DNA from: Arenicola marina
Lineage: Eukaryota > Annelida > Polychaeta > Arenicolidae
Direction: 5' to 3'
Length of the DNA stretch: 64,000 bases
Assembly: GCA_964019135.1 (NCBI GenBank)
Contig: OZ025248.1
Coordinates: 33,411,670 to 33,475,669, forward strand
Positions within the stretch are counted from its first letter, which is position 1. Every line of letters starts with the position of its first letter. Below the pieces are notes generated by a model. It was given only the letters and a program-made list of their open reading frames with translations, searched no databases and was not told the origin of the DNA. Shown one piece after another: positions 44,282 to 55,800 of the stretch. The translations under genes and the position numbers were made by a program.

Positions 44282-44592
44282 TTAGCCCTGACATCAAAAC
44301 CACCACCAAGGTGAAGGTTTTGAACAGCACAACACTGTTCTGTGTAGAGTTCTTTCGAAAGCTCCCGGCGCTAAACGTGTCAACAAATTTTTTAAATATT
44401 GGCATTTTTGCAATCTACAAACTGTATTCTTACTCCCGGCGCCTTTACTGAAGTCGAAAGCTGGCAAAATATCTTACATATAAGCCATTTAAGAGTTCAG
44501 TTTGCGCACGCTGCCATGCTTGTTTTCTACATCAAAAAGTGTTGTGCTATTCAAAACCGCCACCTTGGTGGCGGTTTTGATGTCAGAGCTAA
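44282..44592. mobile_element. MITE with about 50-bp inverted ends (311 bp)
   Basis: The left end begins TTAGCCCTGACATCAAAACC. The right end is its near-perfect complement, continuing through CACCAAGGTG and a GGTTTTGAACAGCACAACACT-like stretch. The right arm contains a small hairpin of its own (ACCGCCACCTTGGTGGCGGT). The flanks GGCCCCA and GGCACCA may be a decayed target duplication. Confidence 0.82.
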
Positions 44593-45144
44593 GGCACCAT
44601 ATGAAATAGCAATTTGTAGCATTTAATATATGCCAGCTTCTGAACTCTCCTAAAAGTTTCCCAGACAAATTTGTAAGATAATTTGAGACTGCTTTGAACT
44701 GAAGTATATTAACCCATATGCATTCACTGTAGTGTTTCCATAACCCTACCGTAAACTGCCTATTTGAAGCAGCGGCATATATTAGGAAGTTGTAGGTTCC
44801 ACTTTCCGGGTTTGAGTCGCAAGTCAGGGTGCAGCTTTAAATAGGGCCTTTTGCCGATTTCAAGTGAGCATGGCGAGATAAGCTGGGAGGGGGGCGGGGG
44901 GGGGGGGGGGAGGGTAATACAAAAATTACCAGTGTTGCCAAAATAATTTATTGCATCATAACTCCATACAAGTCAACATGTCGGGAAATAATTCAATTTG
45001 AAAGCTGCGTTGTAAGATGCTATTTTCCCAGGCGGTTGTGTTATTTATTACTACTGCCACGCCACACCTATTGTACACCAATGATCAGAGGCCAGGTTAC
45101 AGGTGGTGTAAATTTAAACGGCTGCCGCCTCGCACCAAATGCAA

Positions 45145-46010
45145 TGAGTTATTGAATTGAAATCATTTATTTGATCAAATTCACACATACATACACATCA
45201 CAAAATAAACTTAACATAATATTTGAAAATGATCGGGGGACACCCATTAAGACCAAATCGGTCGCTGTCATGGGTGCCACAAATATACTTATTCTTATAC
45301 TTCTTTCTTTTCAGTAAAATATTTACAAAGGGTGTTGTTTAGGAGAAAAAGGGGAGAGCGGCCATATACATTATTTAAAGGTGCGATTATTATTTTTTTT
45401 AAAAGGGGAGGGGAGAGGTTTGGTTCTTGATCATATCCATTTATGTTATGTCACTTCACAAATGTAACAATTTAGGATGGTACACACATCACAATAGTGG
45501 TCAATATAGTATTGTTTTACGTAGCGACTAAAACCGAGCAAACTGTCTGTCGTGTCGTGACCTTGCTTTTGACTATTTCTGGAGTAGAATTGAGAAGATT
45601 TGGTAGACTGTTCCTAAGACATTTCCTTGCAAACTCATGCTTAATTGGATTAAAGCAGAAGGCACTTTTATTTCTGGTGTTGTAGTTATGTATGGCAGAG
45701 TGTGGGTTTAAGGAAATTGAAAAGAAATAGTTTGGTAGTTTATTGTTTGCCAGCTTGTAATAAAATTTTAACTGTTGTAATTGATGAATGTCATCTATTT
45801 TTAATGATCTAAATTCTTTGAGTAACGGTTCAGTGTGTGCATTGTAAGCGCTGAGATTAAGTATTCTCATAGCCTTCTTTTGCAATTTAAGTAATTGATC
45901 CCCTCTGTAACCCCAGATCAATCTTCCGTAATTTAAGCTAGATAGGACGAGGGAGTTATATAGCATGGCATTAATTTTCTTTGGTACAGTATATTTGTTC
46001 AGAATGCCTA
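45145..46010 (-). mobile_element. 5'-truncated CR1/L2-like LINE nested in the TIR element
   Basis: The LINE is oriented right to left. Its 3' tail (AATGATTTCAATTCAAT) lies near 45145 and its truncated 5' end near 46010. Its limits are set by where the host element's homology with the 46667-47438 copy stops and resumes. No clear target duplication was found. Confidence 0.75.
45517..45966 (-). pseudogene. CR1/L2-like reverse transcriptase C-terminal fragment
   Basis: 150 codons are open. YNSLVLSSLNYGRLIWG, then LQKKAMRILNLSAYNAHTEP and the LLKEFRSLKI stretch, are characteristic of the end of CR1/L2-type LINE reverse transcriptases. The frame extends upstream through GILNKYTVPKKINA to the truncation. 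Catalytic motifs are absent, so it cannot be functional. Confidence 0.88.
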
Positions 46011-46063
46011 TCTGTGCCAGACAGAAACTTCATATTAGGTAGGTATGACAGGGATTCATAAAC

Positions 46064-46291
46064 ATGCAGTAAGAGCCAGGAGAGCCAGCCACTCGTGTGA
46101 CACTTGATAAGAGCTGCGATCGGGGAGAGAGAGGTGAATGTTGTTAGCAGTCGCGACTGCTTGTATAAACAATTAATTGGCTTAGTAGGGGCCAGGAGGG
46201 CCAGCCACTCGTGTGACATTTGATAAGAGGAGAGGTGAATGTTGTTAGTAGTCGCAACTGCTTGTATAAACAATTAATTGGTTTCGTTGGC
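46064..46291. repeat. 105-bp tandem duplication
   Basis: Two copies of a segment containing CCAGCCACTCGTGTGACA, GGTGAATGTTGTTAG and TGTATAAACAATTAATTGG lie side by side within TIR element B. They differ by a small insertion and a few substitutions. Confidence 0.88.
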
Positions 46292-46666
46292 GGGACAGGA
46301 TTAGGCAGGAATACAAGGGGGGGGGGGTTGAGAGGCCGAAGTCTGGGTGCGGCTTATAATATGTAGTTTTCCGGAAATTGTTCTGGGTGCCTGCCAACCC
46401 GCTTTTGAGGCCAAAGTTGGGGTGCATCTTCTAATAGGCAGTTTACGGTAATAGATATTAATTCACTGCAGTCAGCCCACATACAACCAGAATGCTAGTG
46501 ACTAACATAACAGATGAAATGATTGTCATTGGTACTTTCCAATAGGTTGTTAAGAGCCTTGTTGCACAGACAGTCAGGCTTGATATACTGCAGTAAATAA
46601 TATCTCCAAGCTATTAGTTTATTCACACACTTTTTCTGAAAAAAAAAAGCCTATTTAATATAGACA

Positions 46667-47438
46667 CACTGTAAACTACCTTTTTGAAGCCATGGCTATT
46701 AGGAAACTAATGCAGCTTTCAAGTGAGCATGGCGAGGGGGGATGAGAGGGGAGGGATAGTTGGATTTTTGTGTACGGCTTTCAAACAAATAAGTCTTTCA
46801 GCTCACATCAATTATATATGTGTACTTGACACAGTCTTTGCCCCTAGAAATACTTCCTAAAATTTCTCAGACTTCTGCAGACTTCCGCAGTTTATTGGGT
46901 ACCGCATTTGAAGGATGGATGGTGAAATACAGAACTTGACGGTGTTGCCAAAATAACTGATTATATTCTAACGTCATCAGGGTAACATGATACGGCTGCC
47001 ATCCTCACAACTGTAATACGTTTTTCGGGCCAGATAGCCACTTCATACTGGGCAGGTATGACAGTAATCCATAAATATACAGGAAATGCCAAGAGAGCCA
47101 GCCACTGTTGTGACATTTGATAAGAGGTGTAATGGCAGAGGCGAATGTTTTGTCATTGTGAATGCTTATATAAACAATTGACGTCAGAGTAATTAATTTG
47201 GTTCGCTGGATTATGATAAACTAAGACATGGGAAGGGCAAAGGGTAGCAAGAAGGGGAGGAGGTAGCAGGGAGGAGATGGGGGGAAGAGTCAAGAGAGGT
47301 AAAATTCCAGGTGCTGCTTATGATATATAGTTTTCCGGAAATAGTTCTGGGGCGCATGCAGACCCGGTTCTGAGGCAGTAGTAGTAGAGGTGCAGCTTTT
47401 ATATATATATGTGACTTCAAAATGGCAGTTTACAGTAA
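46667..47438. mobile_element. TIR element family B copy 2 (about 770 bp)
   Basis: Inverted ends of about 22 bp read ACTGTAAACTRCC and CTTTTTGAAG inward. The internal order matches the copy at 44747-46450 but without the LINE. No protein is encoded. Confidence 0.75.
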
Positions 47439-47439
47439 C

Positions 47440-50330
47440 ATATACATTACATATATAAACCTATACCCCAGGTATTAGCTAGATTTTCATTTTTTCAGCC
47501 AAATTTTGGACAATTAAAAAAAAGTATTTAGTATATATAATATGGTGCCAGCCGATCAAATTTTTAGCTTGCAGTTTAAAAAAACAAAAACAATTCTCAG
47601 TATCTTATAAAATTTTAAGCGCTATGACTTTCTTTTAAACCTCCTGACAAAGGACCTTTTTGGGGAGGGTAAACAGCACCTGAGTGCCTGTCAAATTAAA
47701 AAATTGCCGATATTAAGTCAAGTTTATAGCCAAAGTGATGTGAAGTGACCTCTTGTGGGAAAGTATCTGAGTATAGCTTTCACACTATCAGATAATGTGT
47801 TTAGGCTATTTCTCAAAAAGATTTTAAATACCATATAGAGGAAAATGGTTGTATGAGCTGCTTTAAAGCGTTTCTCACGAGGAAAATTGTTGTATGTCTG
47901 AGGAGTTGCCTTGAACATTTTCAGCTCAGAGAGGTGATTGTTGGATCTTATAAAAATCCTTATTTTATCCTCTTTTTGTCAAAATCCGGCCACCAACTTT
48001 TGCACAAGATGGCCCTGGTGTTGATTATTGCATATTCTGCTTCATTTGACAGAAGATACATCAACGTAATGGTGCATTGCCGTATATCCTTTATGATAAT
48101 TATGCGGTATATTTATATTGCTCGCAGATAGTATATTATCGCCCATGCATCATTTCAAGGCCCAAACAAGGAAGAACAGTGGATTAAATGTGAACAATTG
48201 TGCAATCAGTATCAACATAATATACCATGTAACAATATGCTACCTTATTCCGTTAAATCCGGATTGAGATTTACGTGGCTTTCGAATAAGAAAATGAATG
48301 TATCTCATAGCTTTTCCCCGGCATCCATATTGGTTATTGGTTTCCTGCGATTACGGACACATCGGATTTTTGAATTGTAATAGGCCTAGCATGGATTTGT
48401 ATAGCTCGCACACATCCCACGATAAGTGACAGAAAACCACTAATTTTCAACTCCATGCTTGAGGAAAATCAGTAGATCTAAGTATCGAACTCGTTATTAG
48501 AATGTTTTAATAAACGAAGCACATGTTAACATTCCAATTTTGTTGCTGCATGCTGTAACACGACACTCCCTTTATAGACATTGTTAGGACGACCTGCTCT
48601 TACAGAGACCCAACCAATCTCCACATTATGCAGTCGACCACGCCATATGAGCACAACGTCCACACCATGGCATAAATACGTCATGATTTTGCTCACTGAT
48701 TTGATTTCAACTAGCTGATCCTCCAATATAGTAAAAGAATCACTGTACTTACTTAATTACATAGAAACACAGAAAATTAACATTTTCCCCGAGATTGTAC
48801 GCTGCGCTAAGATACATCGATCATTTTTTTATGAAAACTCTTACGTGTTATAATCGTAATTTTTTATTGACATTATTCAGCCATTCAATATGTTTATTAA
48901 TCTGATCATAATTTCCCTCAAGGAGAAAAGTGATACACACCGTTGACATACAACCGTGGCATTACCGAAAGACCACCTATTAAAACAACAAATAAGGCTT
49001 TAGCTTATACGACTAATATACCATATGAAACATTAGTATAGTTCAAGAAATTACAATAAACTACTTTTTAAAATTCCAACTTTAGAAGAACTGAAGCGAA
49101 AGAAGAAATATATATCTTTTCGCAAGATAGGATCTCTTTTACCTTATATCAAATCGTTCATTATTTTGTTCATATAGGATGGAGGTCAACGACGTACAAC
49201 GTACGCTGCCGCTTCTATTCTTCTCCCGCATAATTTATCTACCTTTATTAAAGAAAGTTTAACGCATATTCTTTACCGATACATATACCATCTCCTGCCA
49301 GAAACTTTGACCGATATAGTCTGTATAATGGACGACGCAGATAGTAGCCAATATATGACCAAAACCAGAAACAAATAAGATTATGAGTCATTTATCTGTT
49401 CCTGTTATCCCATCAGACATCATAAACAGATCAATATCATTTCAAAGATTTCAAAAATGTTGCTAAGTTATGTAATTCACGTACGCATGGCTTCAATATA
49501 TGGATGGTTCGCATGGCTCTACTGATGACTGATGCCTTTTTTTGCCCCGGCGTACTCTTAATACTGTTGTATTAATCAAATTAATTTTAATTTTAATTAA
49601 GTACGGACATCAACAATATGTGTACCAAGAGAATTGCAAATTAACAATCATTGGGGTGCGTACAGCTCTGCCCTCCCTTCTGGGCCCATCGATTTACTGG
49701 GCCTATGAGCCATGCACACAGTGCACCGCGTCGACTGCTCCGACTGCTCCCGGGTCGCCACTGAGACTTAATTTTCAATGTTTTTAGTCAATATCCTAGG
49801 TCAATTGCAGATCTTTTGTTGGTACGTCGGAAAAGTAGATTGCCATTCTTTTTAGCAACGGTAAAAATAAAGGCACCAACGCCGTCAATGCTTACGAATA
49901 TGTGGCTCATTTTTTTCTTCGGGATCCTTGTCTCTTGTTTCGGTGTTTAGTTTTGACAACGATCACGCTGACGAAGCTGAAGTTGTACACAACTGGGGGC
50001 ACTCTCTGCCTTCGACTCACTCCGCTAGGGCTCCATTATATCTCTGTTGTCGCCTACTTCCTCAATGCCTTTTCCTACTCACTCGCCAGGGCGGCGCTGC
50101 GCATATTGATAGGCAAAATGCGTCGCGCATTTCTACAAATTAGTGTTGGGACCCAGCCTAAGCCTAATAACACATGAAATCAGGAGATGAAAAGAAAGAG
50201 TTCTGTCACAATTATAACTTTTTCGAAAGGGTACATGATGTTTTTTGCTGTATAAAGTACGCAAAGCTCGTTATTTTTATGTTTTATTATTGAAAACTAT
50301 AATGCCGCAAGAAATTACAGCTGATTTGAC
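47440..50330. other. AT-rich intergenic stretch
   Basis: No exon was recognised. Open frames of 60-92 codons (for example 49902-50177 plus) lack domains or splice support. It separates the zinc-finger gene from the kinase gene and may hold first exons and promoters of either. Confidence 0.45.
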
Positions 50331-50339
50331 CGTTTTTCA

Positions 50340-50500
50340 AGAATCTTGAAATTTGCCCCCGGCCGACAGCAGCGGTAAAAGCTAGCCTGCGTAGCGCCAC
50401 CGTGCGGGGAGCTTGAACTGGGGGCCGACAACTGGTACAGTACACAGTGGTACAGCAGTGTACAGGTGCTTGTCGGGACGTAATATAAACGTTGAAAACG
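50340..50500 (+). promoter_or_regulatory. TBK1: Possible TBK1 promoter and non-coding first exon
   Basis: A locally GC-rich stretch ends in a donor (GAAAACG before GTAGGT at 50501). It is the nearest such feature upstream of the acceptor at 52711 that precedes the start codon. If correct, the first intron is about 2.2 kb and holds the nested transposons at 51079-52451. This is inference; transcript data are needed. Confidence 0.3.
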
Positions 50501-51078
50501 GTAGGTAAAAAGAAAAAGACATGTCGTTCTTTGTTAAATGTATTATCAGTTTCGCCTTCAGGGTTACATTTAGTTTTCGAGCTTTAAAATTCTACCCGGA
50601 AAATATAGGGTTCCAAGTTAGCCTTCACACTTCAGAAGTTCCGTCACTCCGTCAGTTACTTTTTAGTCACACCACCAAGACGAGGAAGTGGTTGGCTGTG
50701 GTTTTCCCAGTTTACATTAATGTGTTTCATAACGTTACTTCACTGGCTACATAACTGAATGTCTTGACCATGTTATTGTAGAATGACAGTAAGTTTCTAG
50801 GTCTTTTTGCAAGAAGAACTTAGTATTTTACCTGTTTACACTGACAGACACTGTCACTGACACTATCTGACTATAGTTACAGCCAAGTAAATGATTTTTA
50901 GCCGATTTTTAAGACTGGCCATTTCCCAAGTCCCTCCGCCCCCCCCCCCCAAGTTCTGGCAAAGAAGAACCCCTGACCATGGGCAATACTCATATTCACA
51001 TATTGTTTTTCTGATATTTTTAGTGATAAGCTTATTGGAAAAATTTGGTAAATAAGCTTAGCAAAGTAAATTTGAGTA

Positions 51079-52451
51079 AGGCAAAGTGGGCTAATCTCGA
51101 TCCTTAGGTAACCTCAACCCCTACATGCTATTTTTGTTGATGACTTCACCAATCGAAATTTTTCTGCCGAATTGGTTTTTCGATCACAATCTTAGGGATA
51201 CTCCTGATACATAGACACAGAGACGCTAGATAATAGGCATGCAATTTTATATCAAATTTGAATTAAATAAGTCCTGCAACCCATCGTTAACAGATGCTTG
51301 TGCAGCTTATCTCAAAAGTTAAGACACATGAGTTTCAAAAACAAGCAGTATGCCTTATTAAAGTTGCATGTCGAGCTCTTTCCCGCCAAAACTAAAGAGG
51401 TCAAAATACAAATAAGAATCAGTCCTTGAAGATTTCTCTTGTCTATACTCTACCCATGCCAGACTGCCAAATAGTGTCTTTTAACCTTGCCCGTGATATA
51501 AATTTACCACAAGTTTTCATTTTAGTGGTAAACGTCATCAGTTTGTATGCTTCGCGATGCTTTGGTATAAGTAGCAGTGCCGCGACAGAGCTCTGTGGTA
51601 TCCGGGCATAGACACGTTTGCTACAACACAGCCGAAACGGCAATGTTTATCAGGTTTCCGAATTTATAAAATGAAACAATTGAGTTTTCTGCAGATTTTG
51701 ATATAAACTTCACCTGGGCTTAGTTTTGGCGGGAAACAACTCGACATGCAACTTTAACACTGAGTATGAGAACTTATTTTATAATAAAGAGTGACATCAG
51801 GTGATATTTACAACAATTGTGACATCAGACGATATTTACAACAATTGTGACATCATGACAGTTTTTCCCCAGATCGACCTTGACCTTGGGAGAGATCGAG
51901 TTTACCCCACCTTTTTTGCACGACCGTGGTCTAACCTCGTTCCCCTCTTTAATTTAACATAATTTTCTAACAATTTATATTATAAAATGCATAATTTTTT
52001 AGCAGTTAATGGTCACAAATACATGCAACAATAACGGTCCAGCCCTGCTTCTACATATTTTGACGTGAACTAATATTCAGATGTGTTGTAATATAAAGGA
52101 TTTATTTTGGCATCGTAACGTATTTGTTTTATCTATCGTTGCGCAGTAGAGCACAGTTATGTGAATTAATATTGTTGCTTTCGCACACTAACAATCACGA
52201 TATGCAGATTCAGTCACCCCCCAATCCCAGGGGGTCGAGGTTAGACCAGAGGGATCAAGGTTCGACCATGCCTCCCACTGCCTTTCAAAAAATGAGCACT
52301 CCCCACATGCTGCGGATGTCATTTTTTCTATTGAAACATATTATTGGAATACAGCTGGGTATTGTTTGAACAAAAAATAAGTTCATTTCACATTATTAAA
52401 GAAAATAGCTGCTTTTTTGTCTTAAGGGGTCGAGATTAGCCCACTTTGCCT
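51079..52451. mobile_element. Tc1/mariner-like TIR element C, split by a MITE
   Basis: The ends AGGCAAAGTGGGCTAATCTC and its complement are flanked by TA (51077-51078 and 52452-52453). Related inverted motifs (GTCTAACCTCG near 51931 and CGAGGTTAGAC near 52236) lie inside. Short 31-bp direct repeats with GACATCA...TTTACAACAATTGT lie at about 51791-51857. Family A MITE copy 2 interrupts it. No transposase was found. Confidence 0.75.
51359..51756. mobile_element. MITE family A, copy 2 (about 398 bp), nested
   Basis: It is collinear with the element at 28950-29355 over its whole length, including both inverted ends (TAAAGTTGCATGTCGAG and its complement). It differs by scattered substitutions and small gaps. 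TTAA occurs at both ends, but no 8-bp target duplication is seen. It sits inside element C. Confidence 0.88.
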
Positions 52452-52711
52452 TATAGGTGTCAGTTATTGTGCACTTGTAGAAATGCATTTTCGTTATTTT
52501 ATCCATGTCAACTTTGTAATATTTAATATTTATTTTGGTGGTCAGATAAGTTAGATGCCTATATATTTGGGATAGGGGAGAGTTAGGAAGGAGAACGATT
52601 CACTTGATTGTATTAAATACGAAATATAGAGAAACCAGTATAAGATGTATTGCAAAAGTAAGTAACAGTACTGGGTAATACTGTAAATCAAATATGTATT
52701 TTCAATTTCAG

Positions 52712-52791
52712 ATATTTACCAGATATCGCTACACAACAAAGTTTATAGATTGAGGTGGATGTCCTCTCAAGAGCGTGAATAAAACCTAACC
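52712..52791 (+). other. TBK1: TBK1 5' untranslated part of the first coding exon
   Basis: TTTTCAATTTCAG ends at 52711 and is a good acceptor. The 80 bases from there to the ATG are untranslated. Confidence 0.5.
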
Positions 52792-52887
52792 ATGTCTCAG
52801 ATACGTGGCTGCTTGAACTATATTTGGAATGAGGCAGATGTTCTGGGCCAAGGAGCTACAGGATCTGTTTATAAAGCCAGACACAAG
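52792..52887 (+). CDS. TBK1: TBK1 exon 1: start and glycine-rich loop
   Basis: 32 codons from [19 protein letters not shown] to the end of the ATP-binding loop GQGATGSV. Donor GTTATT; phase 0. Confidence 0.9.
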
Positions 52888-55800
52888 GTTATTATATCTG
52901 TACCTTTTCACTTGTGATATATCAAAGTGCATATAAATATTTGTCAGCCACAATTTGTGCTGTATATTAAATTTTAATATATATATTAGTATGATATATA
53001 TGATGTATATTTATGTTTTATGGTATATAAGTGATAACTCAGCAGCTGTTAGTGTATGAGTTATTCTTTTACTACTGTATCTTGGCAATTTAATGTATTT
53101 ATTTGTTTTGTAGAAAACTGGAGCATTATGTGCTGTAAAAACGTTCAATGCCCAGAGTCGCCACCGGCCACTCAATGTTCAGATGAGAGAGTTTGAGGTC
53201 TGCAGGAGATTGAGTCACCGCAATATAGTACAGCTTGTTGCAATAGAAGAGGAAGTGAGTGCAAACTCCCTGCTGCAACATGTTGATTGGAATTAACCAA
53301 ATACTTCTAAATTGTTTAATACTGGTGGTCACTATTTATTGATGCTCTATCAAAATGATCACTCAACCAGTTTATTCCATCTAGGATAGTGCTCGACAAC
53401 ATTATTGGCTCCTGATAGTTAAACATAGTTGAGATGTTTCTTCTCTGCTGCATTATTCAAGTGAAATGAAAAATGCTTTTATTTGACTTTACATTTTAGA
53501 GTATGCAGAGAAACCAAGTGCTTGTCATGGAACTTTGTAGAGGGGGTAGCCTGTACACCATGTTGGAGTGCCCTGAGAATGCATATGGCATGGAGGAATC
53601 AGAATTCCTGAGAATACTACATGATATAGGTGCAGTACTTTATTGGTTATCATAATATTTGGTACATTTAAGATATTTTAATAGTTAGTGGGTATAATAT
53701 TATGTACAGTTTTGGAAGTGAATCCAAGAATAATTATGATATATAATTTAGGCACTGGTTGTGAACAACCATTGAGACAATCATGGGAAATATTATTTGA
53801 TTGACTTTTTAATCCTCAGATACATTTATAAATATAAATTGATATCATTGCATAAAGCAGTATCTGTAATGTCTTTGTTACTCACACAGCCTCTGGAATG
53901 CAACACTTGAGGGAGACTGGCATTGTTCACAGAGACATCAAGCCGGGAAATATACTGTGCTATGTTGAAGAGGATGGCAGGTTAGTGCAGTGTGCTCTTT
54001 GTTCATCATGTCTGATTTGAAGATGATGCATACTGGTCATATAAGATATAATCATTGTGTAGAGGATTCCTGTTTGACACACAAAGTAGTGTACCGGTAT
54101 ACACTATAACTGAATGCATGAAACGGAGTAATGAATTAACATTCATATCTGTTTGCCTACCTGGAACTACAAATGTGTGTATCTGATTATTACAAACATA
54201 GCACCACATACAAACTGACGGACTTTGGCGCCGCGCGAGAGCTGGATGACGAGGAACAATTTGTGTCCTTGTATGGCACCGAGGAATATTTGGTACGTGA
54301 CTTTACTTCCAATGTTTGGTGACCGTTTGTTCAGTTAAAGAAATTGTAGAAAACAACAGCATACATGTCCGTATAAACTTGCTTGACTAACGTATACTAT
54401 ACTGACGTGAAGTATACAGTAGGCTATGGCAGCTATGGGCATAGAAAACCATGTGGTCTCGTATTTTTGCAGTCATAGGTCGCTTTGGAAAGGGCATTTA
54501 ATCCCATCTCGTTGTTCTGTTGCCTTCGATGACGCTATGTAGATGTGAATTGCCAACCCAATAATAACATCCTCATAGGATGTTTCTCGCATTGGCTCTC
54601 CTACCATTTTAAGAGTTGGTTATTCGTCGCTTATCTTTTGAATAGAGGAGCGTGGGACAGACATGAATATTTCTTACACATACGGTAAATCGATAAGGCA
54701 TTGACCCCACTGAAAACTACTCAACCGCGGATTGATCGAACGCCTTGCTGTGCCTCATTATCTGAACTCCTCTTTGCCCTGTCCTTGCAGTACCCTGACA
54801 TGTACGAGAGAGCAGTCCTCCGCAGACCCACCAGCGCTCAGTTTGACGCCCGTGTGGACCTGTGGAGTGTCGGAGTGACCCTGTACCAACTGGCAACGGG
54901 GCACTTACCCTTCCGTCCTTTCGGCGGCCGCGAAAACCGGGACACCATGTGAGTATGAACTAAACGGAACACAAAGATCATCGCCACTCCGTTACTAACT
55001 TAAACTTATAATAATTTGTATTATTTAATTACTAACTGAATTACACAATTTGTATTATCTAATTTCGAACTGAATTACACAATTGTATTATCTAATTACG
55101 AGCTGAATTACACAATTTGTATTATTGCATTATTTACTAAACTACATTAATTATGGGCCATGGATGGCGAATGATTGCCACGCACCAGAGTCCTACATAC
55201 CCTTGAACGTTTTATTTCTTTCTGCGACGAGTGAAAGGCGAAATCTTGGATACCTCCATATTGCATGGACTATCTTCGAGCAATTTGACTTCATAGTATC
55301 TTGTTTAGCATATATGTGTTTTTCTGCACTGGATAATAAATTGCGTTGTTATGAGGTTTCTGTTGACACAAAGTGAAAGTATCTCGGTGATGATTCCCTG
55401 ATGCATGATGCCCAGCGACTAATATGTACGTCTTGGACACCAATGTTTGTCGTTGGAAACTATTTTCTAACAGAATTTATATCGTTATAATACATTGTTT
55501 TAATCGACTTGCTTGAATACCTGATTTGATCTGAGTGTCTATGAAGACAGGTCGTCAGTAGAAACCTCTCGCTCACCAATCTGGTCTGTGTTGTTATGAT
55601 AGGCACGACATTACGACTCGGAAGCAGTCCGGCGTGTTATCGGGAGTTCAGCTCACAGCTGGAGGACCCATCGAGTGGAGCAGGGAGCTGCCAAACACAA
55701 GTGCCATCTCTCTGTAAGTCAGCATAGCAACCTCGTCTTTCATCGAGCATTTGTCTTATGGAAAAACCGCTTGGAGATGTGTTTTTATAAAATGCGCCAA

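Larger units (their letters stand above)
44747..46450. mobile_element. TIR element family B copy 1, split by a CR1-like LINE
   Basis: The ends are a 23-bp inverted repeat with one mismatch, starting TACCGTAAACTGCCTATT. The interior matches the shorter copy at 46667-47438 in order (GAGCATGGCGAG, GTGTTGCCAAAATAA, ACGGCTGCC, GGTATGACAG, TAGTTTTCCGGAAAT). About 0.86 kb of LINE sequence interrupts it. An internal segment of about 105 bp with GCCAGCCACTCGTGTGACA is also tandemly duplicated. Confidence 0.8.

Noticed and set aside
50521..50754. 77-codon frame upstream of TBK1
   Set aside because: It lies just after the proposed donor and shows no domain; it is probably intronic.
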